This document shows, one piece after another, positions 28,212 to 39,656 of a stretch of DNA of 64,000 nucleotides; the first letter of the stretch is position 1, and every line of letters starts with the position of its first letter. Source of the DNA: Chlorobiales bacterium (GTDB lineage: Bacteria > Bacteroidota > Chlorobiia > Chlorobiales > Chlorobiaceae); the NCBI GenBank assembly GCA_022360275.1, contig JAKSDC010000156.1:1-64000 (forward strand), written 5' to 3'. The translations under genes and the position numbers were made by a program. The notes beneath the pieces were generated by a model, which made no database searches, had not been told where the DNA came from, and was given only the letters and a program-made list of their open reading frames with translations.

Positions 28212-29039
28212 ATGAGATTACCTGCTTTGTTTTTCCTGATGATCTTTTGCACCTGCACATCCTCCGCATTCGGAAGTTTCGAGCACCGCGGGCCGGATGC
28301 ACGTGTCGAAGGTATGGGGGGCGTTGGCGTGGCTCTTGACAACCCTCCCTTCGGTTCATTCTATAACCCTGCTTCAGATGCTCCCGGCAATGTTCGCGCT
28401 ATCGGAATCTCATACGCATTGCCTTTTGGAAACAGCTCGCTCGACAGTTTTTACGGAACGTTACAAACCGGCTCTCTTCCATTCGACAGAAACGGTAGCG
28501 CAGGAATCTCATGGCAGCATTATGGATCATCTCTTTACAGCGAAACATGCACCTACGCTACCTATTCGACAAAAGTTGCAGGCCCGGTCAGAGCAGGAAT
28601 ATCAGCAGGCTTTCTCGAAAAGGATTCTTCAGAAAAAGGATCCGAGTCCACTCTGGGAATCAACCTCGGAGTTCTCGCCGCAGTCTCTCCTTATCTGGAC
28701 ATCGGCGCCTCGATTTTCAACCTGAACAGACCTGAAACCGGCAAAAAGCAAGAAAATGCTCCCTCGACAACTTTCGCCGGAATGGCATACAAACCAGCCG
28801 ACAACATCGTTGTAAGCACCGTTATCGAAAAGCAGGAAAAGCAGGATGCCAGATTGCGAACCGGCGGAGAAGTCCGTGTGCTGAGCTTTCTGAACCTGCG
28901 GGCAGGATTTGCCACCAATCCGTCAACATTTACGGGCGGTGCCGGGTTCATCTTCGGCAACTTCAGGGGAGACATCGGCCTTGTCCGGCACCCTGAACTT
29001 GGAACGGGAAGCTGGTACACGATGCGGGCATTGTTTTAA
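28212..29039 (+). CDS. Outer-membrane beta-barrel protein, PorV/UPF0164-like
   Basis: 275 residues from ATG 28212, with a signal peptide ending near SAFG and then RGPDARVEGMGGVGVALDNPPFGSFYNPA. That opening is the signature of PorV/PorQ-like and UPF0164 barrels (alpha-helical clip followed by barrel). The rest alternates short amphipathic strands and ends in a Phe (MRALF), as outer-membrane barrels do. No type IX secretion genes lie nearby, so the partner is unknown. It converges with the rel gene 24 nt away. Confidence 0.7.
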   Translation: MRLPALFFLMIFCTCTSSAFGSFEHRGPDARVEGMGGVGVALDNPPFGSFYNPASDAPGNVRAIGISYALPFGNSSLDSFYGTLQTGSLPFDRNGSAGISWQHYGSSLYSETCTYATYSTKVAGPVRAGISAGFLEKDSSEKGSESTLGINLGVLAAVSPYLDIGASIFNLNRPETGKKQENAPSTTFAGMAYKPADNIVVSTVIEKQEKQDARLRTGGEVRVLSFLNLRAGFATNPSTFTGGAGFIFGNFRGDIGLVRHPELGTGSWYTMRALF

Positions 29040-29063
29040 AATGGTATTCCGGGAAAAACCGCC

Positions 29064-31259
29064 TCAGCTCCCGAGACGTTCAACGGAAAAAACCCCCTGC
29101 ACTTTTCTGATCTTGTCCATCAGGGACTGAAGACGAGCTATGTTACGAACATAGATCATCACTGTTCCTATAAACATCCCGTCCCTTGCGTGGAGAGAGA
29201 TGCTGCGAATATTGGTATCGGATTTCGAAAGCACTCCCGTTATCTGGTTCGTAATACCGATTCTGTCCTCTCCGACCACCTTCAGGCCTGCAAGAAACTC
29301 GGTCTCAACCTTTCTGTTCCAGGAAACACTCACCACACGTTCGCTCTTGAGAAAGCTTTCGTTACTGACATTTACACAGTTTTTTCGATGGATCTTGACC
29401 AGCCCTTCTTTGGTAACGAACCCTATGATTTCGTCGCCGGGAACGGGTTTACAGCATTTGGCGTATGAGTATGCAATGTTAGGCAATCCTTCTATGACAA
29501 CCTCATCCTTGCCGACTCTCTCGCCCTCTTTTCCTTTTCGGGCCTGTTCTGCAAATGCATCATACCCCAGCTCTTCAGGCTCGGTTTTTTCTACCGGAAA
29601 AGGCGGAGGCTCCTGTTCGGCCAGACTCTTGATAACCTTTTCACCGTCGATCTGCTGGTTTGCAAGTGCACTGAAAAAGTCTGCCGGTGTTTTGATGCCA
29701 TATTTCCGTACCTGCTTGATAATATCGTTTTCCGTCAGCAGCCTCTTTGTTCCGGAAAGCATCTTTTCCCACATGTTGCGCCCTTTCTCAATCTGGCGCC
29801 GGCGCTCCTCGTTGATTGCCGAGCGTATTTTCATCCGCGCCCGGTGAGTCACGACAAACTTCAGCCAATCGGCCTTCGGCTTCTGGTTTTTGGAGGTAAT
29901 GATTTCCACCCTGTCGCCCGACCTGAGCTCGGAATTGAGTCTAACGATTTTCCCGTTCACCTTCGCACCGATGCACCCGTTACCGATTTCCGTGTGAATC
30001 GAGTATGCAAAATCAATAGGCGTTGCACCTGCAGGCAGGGTTTTCATATCGCCTTTCGGCGTAAAAATATAGATCTCGTCATGATAGAGATTCAGCTTGA
30101 AACCTTCCATAAACGATGCAGCTGAATCGGCATCCTTGATAAGGTCGCGGGCCCATTTGAGGAACGTATCTATCGTAGCGTCATCTTTGGATACTTTTTC
30201 TTTGTACCGCCAGTGAGCTGCGACACCGAACTCGGCAAACTCATGCATCCTGTTTGTCCGTATCTGCACCTCGACAACCCTGCCTTTCGGTCCGAGAATT
30301 GCGGAGTGAAGCGACTGGTAACCGTTATGTTTCGGGATGGAAATATAGTCCTTGAAATGCTGCGGCAGCGGGGGGTACTTCTGTGTGATATAACCATAGG
30401 CGGCGAAACAATCGGAAATCCGCTCGGTATCGATGATTATTCTGATTCCGTAAAGATCATGTATATCCTCAAAGCGCTTGTTCTTGTGACGCATCTTGAG
30501 ATAGATGGAAAACAGATGTTTTGCCCTCCCCTGCACTTCAACCTTGAATCCCTGTTTTTCAAGATCCTCTTTGATCGGTACGATCATTTTATCGAGATAG
30601 GCTATCCGCTCTCCTCTGCTGAGCCGCACTTTCTGCTGGATCATCTCGAACATCTCCGGGTCGATATACTTGAACGCCAGATTTTCCAGCTCGATCTTCA
30701 TTTTTCCAAGACCGAAACGATGAGCGAGCGGTGCGTAGATGTCCCTTGTTTCCAGAGCAATTTTCAGGCGGCGGTGCTCGGGGAGCGCATCGAGGGTTCT
30801 CATGTTGTGCAGACGGTCACAAAACTTGATAAGAATGACCCTCACATCCTTTACGACAGAAAGCAGCATTTTGCGGAAACCTTCGGCCTGGGTGACCTCA
30901 CGATTAATCATAATCCCGGAGATCTTGGTAAGACCTTCCACGATATCCGCCACTTCTGTGCCGAGTTCCGCTGCAAGATCCTCATAGGTGTATTCACTGT
31001 CTTCTATGACATCATGCAGCAACGCTGCGGCGATCGATACGCCGTCAAGCGGCAGTTCGGTCAGTAGTATTTTTGCAACCTCTACCGGGTGATAGAAAAA
31101 CGGTTCCCCGGACGCGCGTTTTTCGCCTTCGTGCGCCCGATAGCACATGAAGAAAGCCCTTTGAATCAGCGATTCATCGAAATCCCTCAGATTCTGACGA
31201 GCCAGTCGCAGAATTTCATGCATTTTTTCATACTGTGCTTTTTCAATCTGGGCTAACAT
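29064..31259 (-). CDS. rel: Bifunctional (p)ppGpp synthetase/hydrolase (RelA/SpoT)
   Basis: The stringent-response enzyme. Its 731 residues contain an HD hydrolase domain (HDVIED at 82-87; CDRLHNMRTL), a synthetase domain (GYQSLHSAI), a TGS domain (about 390-455) and a C-terminal ACT domain (from about 655). Intact HD residues suggest it both makes and degrades (p)ppGpp, as expected for a single long RSH in this phylum. It starts with ATG. Confidence 0.96.
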   Translation of the reverse strand: MLAQIEKAQYEKMHEILRLARQNLRDFDESLIQRAFFMCYRAHEGEKRASGEPFFYHPVEVAKILLTELPLDGVSIAAALLHDVIEDSEYTYEDLAAELGTEVADIVEGLTKISGIMINREVTQAEGFRKMLLSVVKDVRVILIKFCDRLHNMRTLDALPEHRRLKIALETRDIYAPLAHRFGLGKMKIELENLAFKYIDPEMFEMIQQKVRLSRGERIAYLDKMIVPIKEDLEKQGFKVEVQGRAKHLFSIYLKMRHKNKRFEDIHDLYGIRIIIDTERISDCFAAYGYITQKYPPLPQHFKDYISIPKHNGYQSLHSAILGPKGRVVEVQIRTNRMHEFAEFGVAAHWRYKEKVSKDDATIDTFLKWARDLIKDADSAASFMEGFKLNLYHDEIYIFTPKGDMKTLPAGATPIDFAYSIHTEIGNGCIGAKVNGKIVRLNSELRSGDRVEIITSKNQKPKADWLKFVVTHRARMKIRSAINEERRRQIEKGRNMWEKMLSGTKRLLTENDIIKQVRKYGIKTPADFFSALANQQIDGEKVIKSLAEQEPPPFPVEKTEPEELGYDAFAEQARKGKEGERVGKDEVVIEGLPNIAYSYAKCCKPVPGDEIIGFVTKEGLVKIHRKNCVNVSNESFLKSERVVSVSWNRKVETEFLAGLKVVGEDRIGITNQITGVLSKSDTNIRSISLHARDGMFIGTVMIYVRNIARLQSLMDKIRKVQGVFSVERLGS

Positions 31260-31319
31260 ACTTCAAGTAAATCGGGTTTGTGTTTTCCGCCTTTAGTAAC
31301 AAGTAACGTGTGAGAAGGA

Positions 31320-31348
31320 AAAGGTCAAAAGGCAAAAGGCAAAAAAGA
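31320..31348 (+). repeat. AGGTCAAA/AGGCAAA heptamer run
   Basis: AAGGTCAAAAGGCAAAAGGCAA-like units lie between uvrB and rel. They are the reverse complement of the CTTTTGM runs elsewhere. A perfect 14-bp palindrome TTCAGGATCCTGAA follows at 31358-31371. Confidence 0.6.
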
Positions 31349-31431
31349 AAGAAAAACTTCAGGATCCTGAATTCCGGTTTCCGGGTTCTCTCTTCTTACC
31401 TTCTCTTTTTTCATTAGTCAATCATCTTTAG

Positions 31432-33495
31432 TCATTTTTGACTGCCTGCCTCTTTCTTCCCCGAAGCAGCATGCTCAAGTTTTGCAATCTCGTCGCGCAG
31501 GTACGCCGCTTTTTCATATTCCATGCTCTCGGCCGCTTCCTGCATCTCCAGTTTCAGGTTTTCCGCCATTGCATACAGTTCCTGACTGCCGAGAGAGTCG
31601 ATCAGATCTTCAAGCAATCTCTGTGACCGCTGTTCCAGTCCCATTCTTCTTCTTCTGAAACGCTCCTCCGCATCGGCGACACCGGTGGTATCGAGTACCT
31701 GGTCAACCGATTTGACGATAGATGCAGGAACGATGCCATGCTCCTCATTGAACCTCTGCTGAACCGTCCTGCGCCTTTCTGTCTCCTCAATGACCGTCCG
31801 CATGGAATCGGTAACCTTTGCCGCATAAAAAATAACCTTGCCCTCGACATTGCGGGCGGCACGACCGGCAATCTGCATCAACGATTTACTGTCCCTGAGA
31901 AACCCCTCCTTGTCGGCATCGAGAATAGCGACAAGGGATACCTCCGGAAGGTCCAGCCCCTCACGCAGCAGATTTACCCCGACAAGCACGTCCACCTCCC
32001 CAGTTCGCAGCTCTCTGAGAATCTGCATTCTTTCAAGACTTTTGATCTCCGAGTGCAGATACCGAGCCTTCAGGCCTGCTTTTCTGAGAAAATCATGCAG
32101 ATCTTCGCTCATGCGCTTGGTAAGCGTCATGACCAGAGATTTGAACCCTTTTACCGTGTGCCGCCGGATCTCTTCGAGAAGATCATCGATCTGCCCCTTG
32201 ACGGGGCGAACAAAAATTTCCGGGTCAAGCAAACCGGTCGGCCTGACAAGCTGCTCCACAACCGCGCCACCCGTCCGCCTGAGCTCATATTCTCCGGGCG
32301 TTGCACTGACGCTGATCAACTGGGGCACCATTGACTCGAACTCTTCAAAGCGCAGGGGACGATTGTCAAGAGCCGAAGGAAGCCTGAACCCATACTCGAC
32401 CAGAACGGTCTTTCTGGAACGGTCCCCTGCATACATGCCCCGGATCTGCGGGAAAGTAACATGCGATTCGTCAATGATCACAAGATAATCCTCAGGAAAA
32501 TAATCCAGGAGACAATACGGTCTTTCCCCGGTCTCCCGGCCTGAAAGGTGACGTGCATAATTCTCGATCCCCGAACAATACCCCAGCTCTTTCATCATCT
32601 CGAGATCATAACGGGTTCTCTCTTCAAGCCTTCTTGCCTCTACAAGCTTGTCTTCTGCACGCAACACGTTCAAACGCCCGGCCAGCTCATTTTCTATGGC
32701 GAGCATGGCCTGTTTCAGTTTTTCATCCTCGGCAACAAACTGGCGTGCGGGATACACAAACGCATAGTCCTGATCATCGATAATTTCCCCGCTTTGATGG
32801 TCGAAAAGCTGCAGTTGTTCGATCTCGTTGCCGAAAAATTCTACACGCAAGGCAATTTCTTCATGCATCGGCACAAGGTCGATGACATCACCCCGTACCC
32901 TGAACTTGCCTGGAGCAAGGTCTCCGTCGTCACGGACAAAATGAAGCGAAACAAGCTCCTTCAAAAACTCGTCCCGTTCTTTCTCCATCTCCCTGCGAAG
33001 TTCAACGATCTGCGCCTTCCAGTCTTCCGGTGAACCGAGACCGTAAATGCAGCTCACCGAGCTCACCACAACGACATCCTTACGCCCGCTCAAAAGCGCA
33101 CTGGTAGCCTTCAGCCTGAGCCGTTCGATTTCATCGTTAATCCGCAGATCCTTGGCAATGTACTTATCCATCGAAGGGATATAGGCTTCCGGCTGATAGA
33201 AATCATAATAGCTGATAAAATATTCTACTGCATTATGCGGAAAAAACTGCCTGAGTTCACCATATAACTGGGCGGCAAGCGTCTTGTTATGACTGATAAC
33301 AAGCACCGGCTTGTTGACGGCGGCAATGACATTTGCCATCGTGAACGTTTTGCCCGAACCGGTCACCCCAAGCAGAACCTGACAGTCGGCCCTCTTCAAT
33401 ACACCTTCAATGAGCTGCCTGATTGCCTCCGGCTGGTCGCCTTTCGGCTCGTAGCCGCTTTCAATCCTGTAAACATTCTTACCACTGCTTTTCAT
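31432..33495 (-). CDS. uvrB: Excinuclease ABC subunit B
   Basis: The damage-verification helicase of nucleotide excision repair. From ATG 33495 it has 687 residues: Walker A GVTGSGKT near 43-50, the beta-hairpin [20 protein letters not shown] motif, [22 protein letters not shown], and a C-terminal UVR domain ([24 protein letters not shown]). One codon upstream is an alternative GTG. Length and motifs are standard. Confidence 0.97.
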   Translation of the reverse strand: MKSSGKNVYRIESGYEPKGDQPEAIRQLIEGVLKRADCQVLLGVTGSGKTFTMANVIAAVNKPVLVISHNKTLAAQLYGELRQFFPHNAVEYFISYYDFYQPEAYIPSMDKYIAKDLRINDEIERLRLKATSALLSGRKDVVVVSSVSCIYGLGSPEDWKAQIVELRREMEKERDEFLKELVSLHFVRDDGDLAPGKFRVRGDVIDLVPMHEEIALRVEFFGNEIEQLQLFDHQSGEIIDDQDYAFVYPARQFVAEDEKLKQAMLAIENELAGRLNVLRAEDKLVEARRLEERTRYDLEMMKELGYCSGIENYARHLSGRETGERPYCLLDYFPEDYLVIIDESHVTFPQIRGMYAGDRSRKTVLVEYGFRLPSALDNRPLRFEEFESMVPQLISVSATPGEYELRRTGGAVVEQLVRPTGLLDPEIFVRPVKGQIDDLLEEIRRHTVKGFKSLVMTLTKRMSEDLHDFLRKAGLKARYLHSEIKSLERMQILRELRTGEVDVLVGVNLLREGLDLPEVSLVAILDADKEGFLRDSKSLMQIAGRAARNVEGKVIFYAAKVTDSMRTVIEETERRRTVQQRFNEEHGIVPASIVKSVDQVLDTTGVADAEERFRRRRMGLEQRSQRLLEDLIDSLGSQELYAMAENLKLEMQEAAESMEYEKAAYLRDEIAKLEHAASGKKEAGSQK

Positions 33496-33638
33496 CACCC
33501 TTACCGATTACCTCCCTCGTATCGTATGGTTGTCATTGTTCAGCTATTTAAACTATTTATAAAATTTGTTAGTTCTTTCTCAGGATCGTACCATGATATC
33601 TGAAAACAGGAAAATGTTCCTCAAAAAACTGTCAGTAT

Positions 33639-36590
33639 ATGCGCTTGTTTTCCCGTCGCTTTTTTTTCCGCCCGACCATTATCCGCTATACTTTAGGCAC
33701 CTTATGTATTTCTTTAATCTTACTATCGTGCACCGTTATGCGCTCTGAACACCAGTATTCATACATTACCGTACCCAACGACCCCCTTCACACGAGAATC
33801 TACACCCTCGACAACGGCCTGACCGTGTACATGAGTCCGCACAGGGACGAACCGAGAATATACACGTCAATCGCCGTGAGAGCCGGCAGCAAAAACGATC
33901 CTGCGGAGACAACCGGCCTTGCCCACTACCTGGAGCACATGCTTTTCAAAGGAACCGACTCTATCGGAGCCCTGGATTATGAAAAGGAAAAGGTCGAGTT
34001 GCAGAAAATCATTGACCTTTATGAAGAGTACCGTTCCACCGACGATCCCGATAAAAGAACTGATATCTACCGACAGATCGACAGCACATCCAATTTTGCC
34101 GCTGAATTCACCATCCCCAATGAATACGACAAGCTGCTCAGTTCGATAGGAGCAAGAGGAACAAACGCTTACACCTGGGTCGAACAGACTGTTTACCTGA
34201 ACGATATCCCTTCCAACCAGTTTGAAAAATGGCTGGCCATAGAGGCTGAAAGATTTCGCAACCCGGTCATGCGTCTTTTTCACACGGAGCTTGAAACCGT
34301 CTATGAAGAGAAAAACATGACGATGGACAGCGACAGCCGGAAAATCTGGGAGAATCTGTATGCAGGTCTTTTCCGGAAGCACACCTACGGCACACAGACA
34401 ACCATCGGAAAAGCGGAACATCTTAAAAACCCTTCGATCAGAAACGTCATCGATTATTACCGCACCTGGTACGTGCCCAACAACATGGCTATCTGCATAG
34501 CCGGTGATTTCGATCCCGATGAAGCTATCAGAATGATCGATGCAAAGTTTTCGAAACTCAAACCGATGCCGGTGCCGGAATTTGTTCCACCGAAGGAAGA
34601 CCCTATCGACAAACCTGTCATTACCAGGGTTAAAGGGCCCGAAGCGGAAGAGCTTGTCATCGGTTTCAGATTCGGCGGATCAGACACACGAGACGCCGAT
34701 TTCCTGACCCTTATCGACAAAATACTTTACAATCAGGCCGCCGGTCTCATCGATCTCAATCTCAATCAGGAGCAAAAAGTCCTCGAAGCAGCCTCTATGG
34801 TCGTGGAAATGAAAGATTATTCAACTCATATTCTCTCAGCCAAACCTCGTCAGGGACAAACACTTGACGAAGTCAGGGAGCACCTGCTCGAACAGATTGA
34901 AAACGTCAAAAAGGGAAACTTTCCCGACTGGCTTCCCGAAGCGGTCATTAACGACCTGAAGCTCGAAGAGCTCAGAGCGCTGGAAACCAACAGGGGACGT
35001 ACGGAGACATTTGTCGATGCCTTTGTTCTCGGCCTTGACTGGCAAAGCGTGATAGAGAAAAGAAACCGGCTGAGCCGTATCACAAAAGAAGAGATTTCAG
35101 CTTTCGCGCGCGAACATTACGGCAACAACTTTGTTGCAATTTACAAGGAGCACGGCAAGGATGCGGAGATGCCGAAAATCCAGAAACCGCCGATAACGCC
35201 TCTCAAGGTCAACCGCAACAAAACCTCTGCTTTCGCCGAGACTATCCTTTCCCTCCAAACAGAAGAGATCGACCCTGTTTTTCTTGATTTCGACCGCGAC
35301 ATCCAGTCACAAAACATAACTCCCGACGTTTCGCTCTTTAGCGTTAAAAACAGTGAAAACGATCTTTTCTCTCTCTACTACGTCTTCGACATCGGGACCA
35401 ATCACACCAAAAAAATCGATCTGGCACTTGATTATCTCGGTTATCTGGGAACCTCAAGGCTCTCACCGGCCGAGTTCAACCAGGAAATGTACAAGATCGG
35501 GGCGAGCTTTACAGCGTATACCGCAGACGACCACCTCTACCTGAAGCTTTCAGGCCTTCAGGAACATTTCCCTGCCGCACTCCGGATGCTTGAAGAATTG
35601 CTCCTTGATGCGCAGACTAATCCCGAAGCGCTTGAAAAACTCAAGGCCGGCGTCCAGAAAGAAAGAGCCGACGACAAGCTCTCGAAGCGAAAGATTCTTT
35701 TCGAGGCCATGCATCATTACGGCCGGTACGGAGCCTTGTCACCTTTCACCAATGTGCTTGACAACGGGGAGCTCAAACAGATCACACCCGAAGAACTGCT
35801 TGCGGAAATCGACGCTCTGATGCACTATCGCCACAGGGTATTATACTACGGCCCTGCCGAACCCGAGAAACTTTCTGCAGAGCTTCTGGAGCTGGAACGC
35901 CTGAAAAAACAATTTGTGCCGGTTCCCGACGCTGAACCGTTCAGGGAAATCGAGCAGAAAGAAAACCGTGTCTATGTTGTTGATTACGACATGACACAGG
36001 CGGAACTCCTGATGCTTTCTCGCGACAAACCGTACGATCCGGAGCGGATTCCATTGATCACCCTTTTTAACGAGTACTACGGCGGCGGAATGTCGTCAGT
36101 TGTTTTTCAGGAACTCCGCGAAGCAAAAGCGCTTGCCTATTCGGTATTCTCGGTTTATCGCATCCCTAAAGACAAAGACGATCACCATTATATTTTCAGC
36201 TACATCGGAACGCAGGCGGACAAACTTCCTGAAGCGCTTTCGGGCGTCAACGAACTGCTGGAGAACCTGCCCGAATCACCGGAACTGTTCGATACGGCTA
36301 AAGACGGTATACGCAGAAAAATCCGTACTGAACGGCTGACAAGAACAAAAATTCTCTTCACCAGAGAAGAGGCGCAAAAACTTGGCCTGAACCATGATAT
36401 ACGACGGGATATTTATGAAAGTACCGAACAGTTCAACTTTGAGGACATTGCAACATTCCATCGGCATCGGTTCGCAGACAGAAAATACACGCTGCTGGTA
36501 CTGGGGAAAAAAGAAAACCTCGATATGGAAACCCTGAAACGGTATGGAAACGTTACGACGCTCTCTCTCGAGGAAATTTTCGGCTACTGA
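33639..36590 (+). CDS. M16 family zinc metalloprotease (lipoprotein)
   Basis: A 983-residue insulinase-family protease with two M16 halves. It has an N-terminal signal with lipobox LLSC (Cys31), the inverted zinc motif HYLEH (His96, Glu99, His100) and a distal Glu in ETVYEEKNM. The second half (about 540-960) lacks the zinc motif, as in pitrilysin-type fusions. It is probably anchored in the cell envelope and degrades peptides. It starts with ATG and is divergent from uvrB. Confidence 0.9.
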   Translation: MRLFSRRFFFRPTIIRYTLGTLCISLILLSCTVMRSEHQYSYITVPNDPLHTRIYTLDNGLTVYMSPHRDEPRIYTSIAVRAGSKNDPAETTGLAHYLEHMLFKGTDSIGALDYEKEKVELQKIIDLYEEYRSTDDPDKRTDIYRQIDSTSNFAAEFTIPNEYDKLLSSIGARGTNAYTWVEQTVYLNDIPSNQFEKWLAIEAERFRNPVMRLFHTELETVYEEKNMTMDSDSRKIWENLYAGLFRKHTYGTQTTIGKAEHLKNPSIRNVIDYYRTWYVPNNMAICIAGDFDPDEAIRMIDAKFSKLKPMPVPEFVPPKEDPIDKPVITRVKGPEAEELVIGFRFGGSDTRDADFLTLIDKILYNQAAGLIDLNLNQEQKVLEAASMVVEMKDYSTHILSAKPRQGQTLDEVREHLLEQIENVKKGNFPDWLPEAVINDLKLEELRALETNRGRTETFVDAFVLGLDWQSVIEKRNRLSRITKEEISAFAREHYGNNFVAIYKEHGKDAEMPKIQKPPITPLKVNRNKTSAFAETILSLQTEEIDPVFLDFDRDIQSQNITPDVSLFSVKNSENDLFSLYYVFDIGTNHTKKIDLALDYLGYLGTSRLSPAEFNQEMYKIGASFTAYTADDHLYLKLSGLQEHFPAALRMLEELLLDAQTNPEALEKLKAGVQKERADDKLSKRKILFEAMHHYGRYGALSPFTNVLDNGELKQITPEELLAEIDALMHYRHRVLYYGPAEPEKLSAELLELERLKKQFVPVPDAEPFREIEQKENRVYVVDYDMTQAELLMLSRDKPYDPERIPLITLFNEYYGGGMSSVVFQELREAKALAYSVFSVYRIPKDKDDHHYIFSYIGTQADKLPEALSGVNELLENLPESPELFDTAKDGIRRKIRTERLTRTKILFTREEAQKLGLNHDIRRDIYESTEQFNFEDIATFHRHRFADRKYTLLVLGKKENLDMETLKRYGNVTTLSLEEIFGY

Positions 36591-36751
36591 TCTGAAAATA
36601 AAAAATATATTCTCCGAACAATTTGAAACGCTCGATGCAGGTATTACTTTGAAGCATTCCTTATATATCCGGCAATGCTTTGGTCTGAAATACAAAAAAA
36701 CTGACAGAACCTGTGTTAATAAATAATCAATAACGCAACAAATCATCAATC

Positions 36752-37663
36752 ATGACTTCACTGCTATTTCTCGGTATCGTACTGTTGTTCATAGGTTTTA
36801 CAGCGCGATCTCTTAACCCGTCCCTGGTTCGTTTTTCCGGACTGTTTAAAATCGGGGGAATATTTGCAATAATACTGGGAGTTCTTACGGCAAGCATACG
36901 AATTGTCGAGCCGGGCAAGGTCGGCGTCAAGGTTTTGTTCGGTAAAGTACAGCAAGATGTCCTTGCAAGCGGTCTCAACATCATCAACCCGCTCGTAAAG
37001 GTTGAATTTTTCGACATTACCACACAGACCTACACCATGTCCGGCACTGAAACCGAACTGTCGCAGTTGAGCGATGCACCGATCAGAGTACTCAGCGCCG
37101 ACGGTCTCGAGGTCACTATCGACATGACCGTTCTTTACCGTATCAACCCCTCTCAAGCACCTGAAATACGCCGGGAGATCGGCCCCGGTCTTTCATATAT
37201 CGATAAAATCGTCCGTCCGACCGCCAGGACGCGTATCAGGGACAACGCCGTCATCTACAATGCCGTCGATCTTTACTCCAAAAAGCGAGAAGAGTTTCAG
37301 ACAAAAATTTTTGAAAGCATCAGGTCCGATTTCGAGAAGCGCGGCATCATTCTCGAAAATCTGCTTGTCCGCAACATTTCCCTCCCCCAGTCCGTGAAAG
37401 CCGCCATCGAGGCCAAGATCAATGCCGAACAGGAAGCCCAGAAAATGCAGTTCGTGCTGCAGAAAGAAACCCAGGAAGCAGAAAGAAAACGTGTCGAAGC
37501 CAAGGGTATATCCGACTACCAGCAGATACTTTCCCGGTCGTTGACGGACAGGCTGCTGAAATACGAACAGATAAAGGCTCTCCAGAATCTCGTCAAATCA
37601 GAGAACTCCAAAGTTATCATTATGGGTGACGGGGAGGGCGCCTCGGTCCTGATCGGGCAATAA
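36752..37663 (+). CDS. SPFH/prohibitin-family membrane protein
   Basis: 303 residues with one or two N-terminal membrane segments (about 1-50), an SPFH domain (GKVGVKVLFGKVQQDVLASGLNIINPL, then VRPTARTRIRDN) and a C-terminal coiled-coil helix rich in Glu/Ala/Gln (residues about 205-275). It resembles bacterial prohibitin homologues that form rings in the membrane and bind FtsH or HflKC-like partners. No protease gene is adjacent. It starts with ATG. Confidence 0.88.
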   Translation: MTSLLFLGIVLLFIGFTARSLNPSLVRFSGLFKIGGIFAIILGVLTASIRIVEPGKVGVKVLFGKVQQDVLASGLNIINPLVKVEFFDITTQTYTMSGTETELSQLSDAPIRVLSADGLEVTIDMTVLYRINPSQAPEIRREIGPGLSYIDKIVRPTARTRIRDNAVIYNAVDLYSKKREEFQTKIFESIRSDFEKRGIILENLLVRNISLPQSVKAAIEAKINAEQEAQKMQFVLQKETQEAERKRVEAKGISDYQQILSRSLTDRLLKYEQIKALQNLVKSENSKVIIMGDGEGASVLIGQ

Positions 37664-37687
37664 ACAGGAAGCCGGAATCATGAAGCC

Positions 37688-37722
37688 AGAAGCCAGGATT
37701 GGAATTCCTGATTCTGGCTTCT
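37688..37722 (+). repeat. AGAAGCCAG inverted repeat between the SPFH gene and lptG
   Basis: Perfect 9-bp arms AGAAGCCAG/CTGGCTTCT enclose a 17-nt loop with the palindrome GGAATTCC. It belongs to an AGAAGCC heptamer family; relatives are at 7292-7316 (GAAGCCGGAAG type). It could weakly terminate the SPFH transcript, though no long T-run follows. Confidence 0.6.
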
Positions 37723-37744
37723 AACTTCTGGAAACTACTTTCCA

Positions 37745-38827
37745 ATGAAACTCCTGGATAAATACATAGTACGGCAGTTCTTATCCACCTATGTATTTGC
37801 CGCGATAAGTTTCACTGCCCTGTTCATTCTTGTCAATCTCATTGAAAATGTCGGCCTGTTTATCGACAAGGGAATCGGTGCTGGAAAGGTACTCCTGTAT
37901 TTCTGGAGTCTTGTCCCTGAAACCATCTTGCTCATCTCGCCGTTAAGCACTCTGCTCGCTTCTCTCTACGTAACCGGGCGGATGTCGGGATCGAGTGAGT
38001 TGTCTGCAATGAAAGCGGCCGGCGTCAGCATGAAACAGCTGCTCAAACCGTTCGCAGCAGCCGCGCTGCTCATATCTCTCCTCAATATTCTGAATGCCGG
38101 ATGGCTGCGCCCGAAAGCTGCCATTGAGAAAAACCGGTTTGAAATGGACTATTTCGACAAAAAATTCGAAGCGATTTCGGGAAATAAAAACCTGCACATC
38201 CTTGAATCCCGCAACAGGATACTCTCCATAGGCGCTCTCGACCCCCAAAACACCGTCGGGTTCAACATATCTCTCGAAACCTTTGAGGGTCCCGAGCTTG
38301 TCAGCCGGATCGATGCAAAAAAAATCTCCTACGACAAGGCGCTTGACCGATGGCTCTTTCATGAAACCAGTACACGGATTATCAACGAAAAAGGGATGCT
38401 CTTCCGGGAAAATCCAGGTAAAGATACACTGAAACTTTCATTGACCGCTTCTTCCCTGAGAGACCTCGGCATTCAACCGGACGAGATGGATATCATCCAG
38501 CATTTTCGCTACATCGAAGAAAAACAGGAAGCGGGCTTTTCCAACCTCGGGAGGGTTATCGTCAAATTTCACAGCAAAATGGCTCTTCCGGTTGCTTCGC
38601 TTATCATTATTCTTATCGGAGTCCCCCTTTCAGCCCGGAAAAATCGAAGCGGCCTTGCTCTTGAATTCGGGATCAGTCTTTTTATCGGATTCAGCTACCT
38701 CGCTATACAAAGAACGTTTTCGATTTCAGGATACCGCGCCTTGATGGATCCGATGCTTGCTGCATGGCTCCCGAACCTGCTGTTCCTTGGCATAGGAGCC
38801 GTGCTTTACAAGACCGCAAACAAATAA
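37745..38827 (+). CDS. lptG: LptG/LptF-type permease (LPS export)
   Basis: 360 residues of the YjgP/YjgQ family: three N-terminal membrane helices (up to about 120), a large periplasmic beta-jellyroll region (about 125-265) and three C-terminal helices (about 275-355). LptF/G with LptB extract LPS from the inner membrane. It starts MKLLDKYIVRQFLSTYVFA, the usual family opening. It lies 3 nt before an SAM hydrolase gene. The other permease partner is not in the window. Confidence 0.9.
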   Translation: MKLLDKYIVRQFLSTYVFAAISFTALFILVNLIENVGLFIDKGIGAGKVLLYFWSLVPETILLISPLSTLLASLYVTGRMSGSSELSAMKAAGVSMKQLLKPFAAAALLISLLNILNAGWLRPKAAIEKNRFEMDYFDKKFEAISGNKNLHILESRNRILSIGALDPQNTVGFNISLETFEGPELVSRIDAKKISYDKALDRWLFHETSTRIINEKGMLFRENPGKDTLKLSLTASSLRDLGIQPDEMDIIQHFRYIEEKQEAGFSNLGRVIVKFHSKMALPVASLIIILIGVPLSARKNRSGLALEFGISLFIGFSYLAIQRTFSISGYRALMDPMLAAWLPNLLFLGIGAVLYKTANK

Positions 38828-38830
38828 GCC

Positions 38831-39646
38831 ATGAAACCGTCCAACCCGCTCATTGTCCTCATGACTGATTTCGGGCTCCAGGATCCCTATGTCGGTGTGA
38901 TGAAAGGGATAATAACCGGCATCTCCGCCTCTGCCGGGATCATAGACCTTACACATGGCATTGATGCGCAGAATATACTGCAGGGTTCCTTGCAGCTTGG
39001 CTTATCTGCTCCATTCTTTCCCGACGGAACGATTTTTGCCGCGGTCGTCGATCCCGGAGTCGGCACGAAAAGGAAAGCTGTTGCACTCGTTACGGAAAAA
39101 CAGACTTTTGTTGCACCCGATAACGGCCTGCTGAGCTACGTTATGAAAACACAGCGGATCGAGGCCTGCTTCGCCATAACCAATCCATCCTGCATGCTGC
39201 CCGTTCAAAGTGCAACGTTCCACGGAAGAGATGTCTTTGCTCCCGCTGCCGCGCACCTTGCTAACGGCCTCGACCCGGCAGCCCTTGGAAACGCCGTTAA
39301 CCCGGAACAGTGCGTCCAGATTCCGTTTCCTGAAAACAGCACGCCTGACGGAGGCATATCATGGAAAGGAGAGATCCTTTATGCCGATGTGTACGGCAAT
39401 CTGGTAACATCATTTACTGCTGATCTACTCGGAGAAGAGAAAGAAAAAACTGCCGCCATACGCATGAAAAGCGGCATGTTTTTGCCGTTTCACCGGACGT
39501 ACGGGGATGTCGATGAAGGCGAAGTACTGGTTTACAGAGGCAGCAGCGGGTTTCTTGAAATAGCAATACGCAATGGCAACGCCTTACAATCGCTCGGCCT
39601 GAAACCAGGCGACAAGCTAACACTCCAAAACGCCATTGATATCTGA
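38831..39646 (+). CDS. S-adenosyl-L-methionine hydrolase (DUF62)
   Basis: 271 residues of the SAM hydroxide adenosyltransferase (duf62) family, which hydrolyses SAM to adenosine and methionine. It has MTDFGLQDPYVGVMKG at the N-terminus, the DLTHGI motif, DPGVGT and TFHGRDVFAPAA, with the C-terminal beta-barrel domain. These residues fit the hydroxide rather than fluoride/chloride enzymes. It starts with ATG 3 nt after lptG and converges with the sigma factor gene 10 nt away. Confidence 0.88.
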   Translation: MKPSNPLIVLMTDFGLQDPYVGVMKGIITGISASAGIIDLTHGIDAQNILQGSLQLGLSAPFFPDGTIFAAVVDPGVGTKRKAVALVTEKQTFVAPDNGLLSYVMKTQRIEACFAITNPSCMLPVQSATFHGRDVFAPAAAHLANGLDPAALGNAVNPEQCVQIPFPENSTPDGGISWKGEILYADVYGNLVTSFTADLLGEEKEKTAAIRMKSGMFLPFHRTYGDVDEGEVLVYRGSSGFLEIAIRNGNALQSLGLKPGDKLTLQNAIDI

Positions 39647-39656
39647 GAAAAGAATC

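Noticed and set aside
30213..31067. 284-residue frame antisense to rel
   Set aside because: Shadow of the RelA/SpoT gene, whose HD and synthetase motifs are clear.
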